This document shows positions 61,435-64,000 of a stretch of DNA of 64,000 bases, one piece after another. Each line of letters begins with the position of its first letter. Positions within the stretch are counted from its first letter, which is position 1. The stretch comes from Bryobacterales bacterium (GTDB lineage Bacteria; Acidobacteriota; Terriglobia; Bryobacterales; Bryobacteraceae), in the NCBI GenBank assembly GCA_016716385.1, contig JADJWL010000002.1, positions 496,001-560,000 of the forward strand, read 5' to 3'. Made by a program: the position numbers and the translations under genes. Below the pieces are notes generated by a model. It saw only the letters and a program-made list of their open reading frames with translations, ran no database searches and was not told the DNA's origin.

Positions 61435-61930
61435 TCTTGCTGACCAATCCCACGTGAGTCGCGGCGATGCGGCCCTCGCGGTCAATGATGAACGTAGTGG
61501 GCAGCGACTCCACCCCGCCGTACTGCTCGGCCGCCATATCGTCACCCTGAAGGACGCGGTAGTTCACGCCGATCTCCGTAATGAACGGCTTGATAGCGCT
61601 CCAACCGTCCTCGTCCAGCGAGACGCCGACGACCGCGAACCCGTCGTTCTTGTAGGTGCGTTCGAAATCCACGAACCACGGCATTTCCAGGCGGCACGGC
61701 CCACACCAGGTGGCCCAGAAGTTCAGCAGAACCACCTTGCCCTTGTATTCCGAAAGGCGCACGGTGCGGCCATCGGCGTCCTTGAGCGCAAACTCGGGCG
61801 CGGCCTTGCGCTGATCCTCGGCCTTGATCTTGGAGTTTGCCGCCTGCGCGGTCGTGGATGAGGTGCTGTTGCATCCAGTGGCCGACAAGGCGAGCAGGAT
61901 GGCCAGAACGAAGGCCGGTCGAGTCAACAA
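61343..61930 (-). CDS. TlpA/ResA-like thioredoxin lipoprotein
   Basis: About 195 residues. The N-terminal lipoprotein signal ends in LLALSATGC with a Ser/Thr linker. The thioredoxin domain has VVLLNFWATWCGPCRLEMPW (CXXC), GVSLDEDGW, and cis-Pro in ESLPTTFIID. It would reduce exported disulfides or cytochrome c haem-binding cysteines. The start is a TTG at 61930 (another TTG follows); GGGAGG lies about ten bases upstream. It lies 26 bases after the HExxH gene and overlaps the DsbD-alpha-like gene by 92 bases. The two are probably functional partners. Confidence 0.85.
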   Translation of the reverse strand: MLTRPAFVLAILLALSATGCNSTSSTTAQAANSKIKAEDQRKAAPEFALKDADGRTVRLSEYKGKVVLLNFWATWCGPCRLEMPWFVDFERTYKNDGFAVVGVSLDEDGWSAIKPFITEIGVNYRVLQGDDMAAEQYGGVESLPTTFIIDREGRIAATHVGLVSKNVFESEIQSLLGKQAGGLRFGVPAFHLGAE

Positions 61931-61956
61931 AACGGGTGCTTCCTCCCTGGTTTCAA

Positions 61957-62478
61957 TTATACCGGCAAAGTGCGCAGCAGCCCCGAAGAGCGGAACCAGG
62001 CGCGGCGGTTCCGTCTCGCCGCGTCCGGCAGGGTCCAGTCCGCATGGCGCCGGACCCCGGAACAAAGCCAGGCGAACGTATCGCAGAAGCTTTCGGCCGT
62101 ATAGTCGCGCCAGACCCGGCTGCGCATCCGGCGGTCGCGGCGCGTCACGCGCTGCTTGGCCAGCGCGCTCGGCCAGCCAAGTTCGCCAGGAACCGACCGG
62201 CGGAGTTCCTGGTCAAGCAGTGTCTGGTACGACCAGCGCAGCGGATTCCCGAGCCGGGTCCAGGCAAAGTGCGCCACCTCGTGGCTCAAGATCAGGGCAA
62301 GCCGTCCGGGCCTTCGAAGCAGGGCATGGTCCAGCACGATCTCCCGTCGCCTCAGGAAACTGGCGCCGTCAATCGGCGTTCCGCGCGGGCCGCCGGACAA
62401 CAAATCCCCCCGGTAGTCGTGCGGTTCCGCCACGAGGCGGACGTGAATCGGAGATCCGGTCAGCACCGGCCAGGGCAC
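61957..62478 (-). CDS. Hypothetical HExxH protein (zincin-like)
   Basis: This 173-residue protein has LALILSHEVAHFAW with HEVAH at 66-70, a zinc-protease-like motif in a predicted helix, and a downstream FCDTFAWLCSG helix with an ESF acidic site that could supply a third ligand. There is no signal peptide. I do not recognise the family; it could be a small intracellular metallopeptidase or a degenerate one. It begins 3 bases after the stop of the Gfo/Idh gene upstream and precedes the TlpA lipoprotein by 26 bases. Confidence 0.75.
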   Translation of the reverse strand: MPWPVLTGSPIHVRLVAEPHDYRGDLLSGGPRGTPIDGASFLRRREIVLDHALLRRPGRLALILSHEVAHFAWTRLGNPLRWSYQTLLDQELRRSVPGELGWPSALAKQRVTRRDRRMRSRVWRDYTAESFCDTFAWLCSGVRRHADWTLPDAARRNRRAWFRSSGLLRTLPV

Positions 62479-62481
62479 CGG

Positions 62482-63441
62482 CTACATCTCCGAGGCGCGC
62501 ATCAGAGTCTCCTGCACGAGCAGGTCGTCGCGCAGAGAGACCGCGAGCGGACGGCGTTCGCGAATCGCGGCGGCCAATTCGGCGAAATCTCCTTCGTAGC
62601 GCTGGTAGCGGGGCAGATCTACAATCTGATGACCTGCCTTGTAAGGACCGGCCGGGCGGACCAGGTCGATGGCAAGCGAAGGCGGTTCGATCGGACGCAC
62701 GACCGCCGTGCCGTCACTTCCCAAAATCTCGACGAACCGGTGGCGGCCCGCGCCGGGCTGCAGGGTGGACGCCATGACGATCGCCATCGCCTGCGGATAC
62801 TCCAGCACCGCGGCCGTATTGTCGGCGAGCGTATCCTCGAACGCGCCGTGCTTGCGCAGAAACGGCGTCACACGGTCGGGACGCCCCAGCAGCCGCACGG
62901 CGATGTCGATGAGATGGGCGCCCTGCTCGAACATCTGTCCGCCCCGGAACTCGGCCCACTCCGGACGGCGGTCCGGCCCGATCAGCGTATTCATCGCCGC
63001 GCGGAACAGATAGATTCGGCCCAGCCAGCCGTTCCGCGCGGCTTCGAGCGCCCGAACGATGGCGGGATTGTAACGCCACATGTAGCCCATCTGCAGGAGC
63101 AGATGCTTGCGCTCGGCCAGGTCGGCCATTTCGCGGAAGGCCGTGTAGGTGTCGGCCGGCGGCTTCTCCAGGTGGACGTGCTTGCCCGCTTCGAGCGCCA
63201 GGCGCCCGTGCGCGTCGTGGTCCCGCACTTCGGACTCGACCGCCACGGCTGGAATCGATGGGTCACGGAGAATCGCTTCGAGCGACAGAAAGGGCGTCTC
63301 TCCAAGGGATGCACGAACTGCCGGGCTCTGCTCCCAAACGCCGGCCAACTCCCAGTCCGGCGACTGGCGCACGACCCGGACCTTCTCGGCGCCGTGGGAA
63401 TGGCTGGCGCCGATGAACGCGATGCGGATCCGGTCAACCAT
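62482..63441 (-). CDS. Gfo/Idh/MocA-family oxidoreductase
   Basis: This 319-residue protein begins IRIAFIGASHSHGAEKVRVV, a somewhat unusual nucleotide loop (GASHSHG) that is recurrent among sugar-pathway members of the family. The diagnostic EKP is in KHVHLEKPPADT. The C-terminal domain contains FEQGAHLIDIAVRLLG, the usual His/Asp region. It is a second, different member of this family in the window (the first is in the glycosyltransferase operon). The start overlaps the upstream permease gene by 8 bases, so the permease presumably imports its sugar-like substrate. Confidence 0.9.
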   Translation of the reverse strand: MVDRIRIAFIGASHSHGAEKVRVVRQSPDWELAGVWEQSPAVRASLGETPFLSLEAILRDPSIPAVAVESEVRDHDAHGRLALEAGKHVHLEKPPADTYTAFREMADLAERKHLLLQMGYMWRYNPAIVRALEAARNGWLGRIYLFRAAMNTLIGPDRRPEWAEFRGGQMFEQGAHLIDIAVRLLGRPDRVTPFLRKHGAFEDTLADNTAAVLEYPQAMAIVMASTLQPGAGRHRFVEILGSDGTAVVRPIEPPSLAIDLVRPAGPYKAGHQIVDLPRYQRYEGDFAELAAAIRERRPLAVSLRDDLLVQETLMRASEM

Positions 63442-64000
63442 AGAGCGGCGCCACCGCCACGGCCGCCAGCCCGGCGACGAACAGGATGAACATCAGCGTG
63501 AGAGCGTACTTCACGCGGAAGTTGGCCCCGTCGAACTCCTTCCAGACCAGCAGACCCCAAAACGCGGCGATCATCGTGGCCCCCTGGCCGAAGGCGTAGC
63601 TGACCGCGGGTCCGACCCGCGCTTCGTCTTCCGCCGCCGCGGCCACGAAGTTGGCGAACGATCCCGTGAGCCAGACGATGCCGCCCAGCCACCCCAAGGC
63701 ATGGGTCTTCAGGCTGCCCTTGAGAAAGTAGTCGCGAATCTCCACGGGCGCGCCTTGGACGGGCAGGTTCATGAAGAACAGGTTGAAGACGAACGTGGAT
63801 CCGAAGATGCCAAGCGCGAAGCAAAAGCCGGCGGCGTACGGTCCGATGCCTTCCCCAAGGGTCCGGGCATGCTGAAACATCGGATAGAACGAGCCCATCA
63901 GAACGCCGCTGGCCAGACAGAGCACGATGCCCTTCCACGGAACCCGCGGGGCCGAGGTCTTCAGCAGTCCGGCCTTGGCCCGCTCTTCCAGCAATTGCCG
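63434..64000 (-). CDS. DMT-type sugar/ureide permease, partial
   Basis: Only the C-terminal ~189 residues are present; the frame remains open at the window edge. About five transmembrane helices are visible: VPWKGIVLCLASGVLMGSFY, YAAGFCFALGIFGSTFVFNL, a central GWLGGIVWLTGSFANFV, SYAFGQGATMIAAFWGLLVW and a final one. The Gly-rich repeats and the FGQGATMIAA-type block resemble RhaT/GRP- and ureide-permease-like DMT transporters. It is coupled by an 8-base overlap to the following Gfo/Idh gene, which suggests uptake of a substrate for it. The exact family needs the missing half. Confidence 0.8.
   Translation of the reverse strand, partial: RQLLEERAKAGLLKTSAPRVPWKGIVLCLASGVLMGSFYPMFQHARTLGEGIGPYAAGFCFALGIFGSTFVFNLFFMNLPVQGAPVEIRDYFLKGSLKTHALGWLGGIVWLTGSFANFVAAAAEDEARVGPAVSYAFGQGATMIAAFWGLLVWKEFDGANFRVKYALTLMFILFVAGLAAVAVAPLYG

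Overview
The window is a dense, high-GC bacterial chromosome segment. There are no rRNA or tRNA genes, no insertion sequences, and no gap between genes longer than about 110 bases. Gene content points to Acidobacteriota, most likely a Bryobacterales/Solibacter-type organism; this is an inference. The evidence is a protein kinase fused to a PD40 beta-propeller, a VWA protein of the acidobacterial VWFA-related type, many Tat-exported or lipoprotein enzymes, and long runs of genes joined by ATGA-type overlaps.

Layout. 1-1094: the end of a HoxH-type NiFe hydrogenase large subunit and its maturation protease. 1147-6675: the kinase, a helical membrane-associated protein, an MscS channel, a cupin and an exported TenA-like protein. 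6676-12361: a minus-strand operon of three glycosyltransferases, a Gfo/Idh oxidoreductase and a Tat-exported SelA-like PLP protein. 12453-14226: YjbQ, a DUF2203 protein and a TatA-like/M48 metalloprotease. 14163-19110: a compact type III-A CRISPR effector operon (cas10/csm1, csm2, csm3, csm4, csm5) whose Cas10 starts at the Palm1 domain and lacks the HD nuclease. A Cas6 endoribonuclease gene lies 32 kb away at 50929-51867. I saw no CRISPR array, no cas1/cas2 and no CARF effector.

19219-29701: an OPT transporter, an HpcH/HpaI aldolase, SelB, a VWA protein, an acyl-CoA carboxylase beta subunit, a lytic transglycosylase, a histidine kinase, a DapA-family lyase and YceH. 29753-36417: a tight plus-strand operon joining an SPFH/zinc-ribbon protein, an active-looking SAM decarboxylase, two zinc-ribbon (DUF4178-like) proteins, two tiny membrane proteins (one DUF350), a membrane-anchored spermidine synthase-like protein and an FAD amine-oxidase-like protein. 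This looks like a polyamine-based membrane system. 36433-46202: exported hydrolase and mutarotase, a lipoprotein, an SDR, a J-domain protein, a sugar isomerase-like protein with an MFS transporter, and a TlpA-type thioredoxin.

46199-50830: ruvC, yebC, a cupin and the c-di-AMP operon cdaA-cdaR-glmM. 51925-60898: glutamate dehydrogenase, a sulfur amino-acid operon (CBS, PLP lyase, homoserine dehydrogenase) with an exported methyltransferase, an adenosine deaminase-family protein, and glgB with a frameshift near its end. 60943-64000: a DsbD-alpha-like protein, a TlpA lipoprotein, an HExxH protein, a Gfo/Idh oxidoreductase and a partial DMT-type permease.

The two modules most deserving follow-up are the HD-less Csm complex with its distant Cas6 and the SPFH/polyamine membrane operon.
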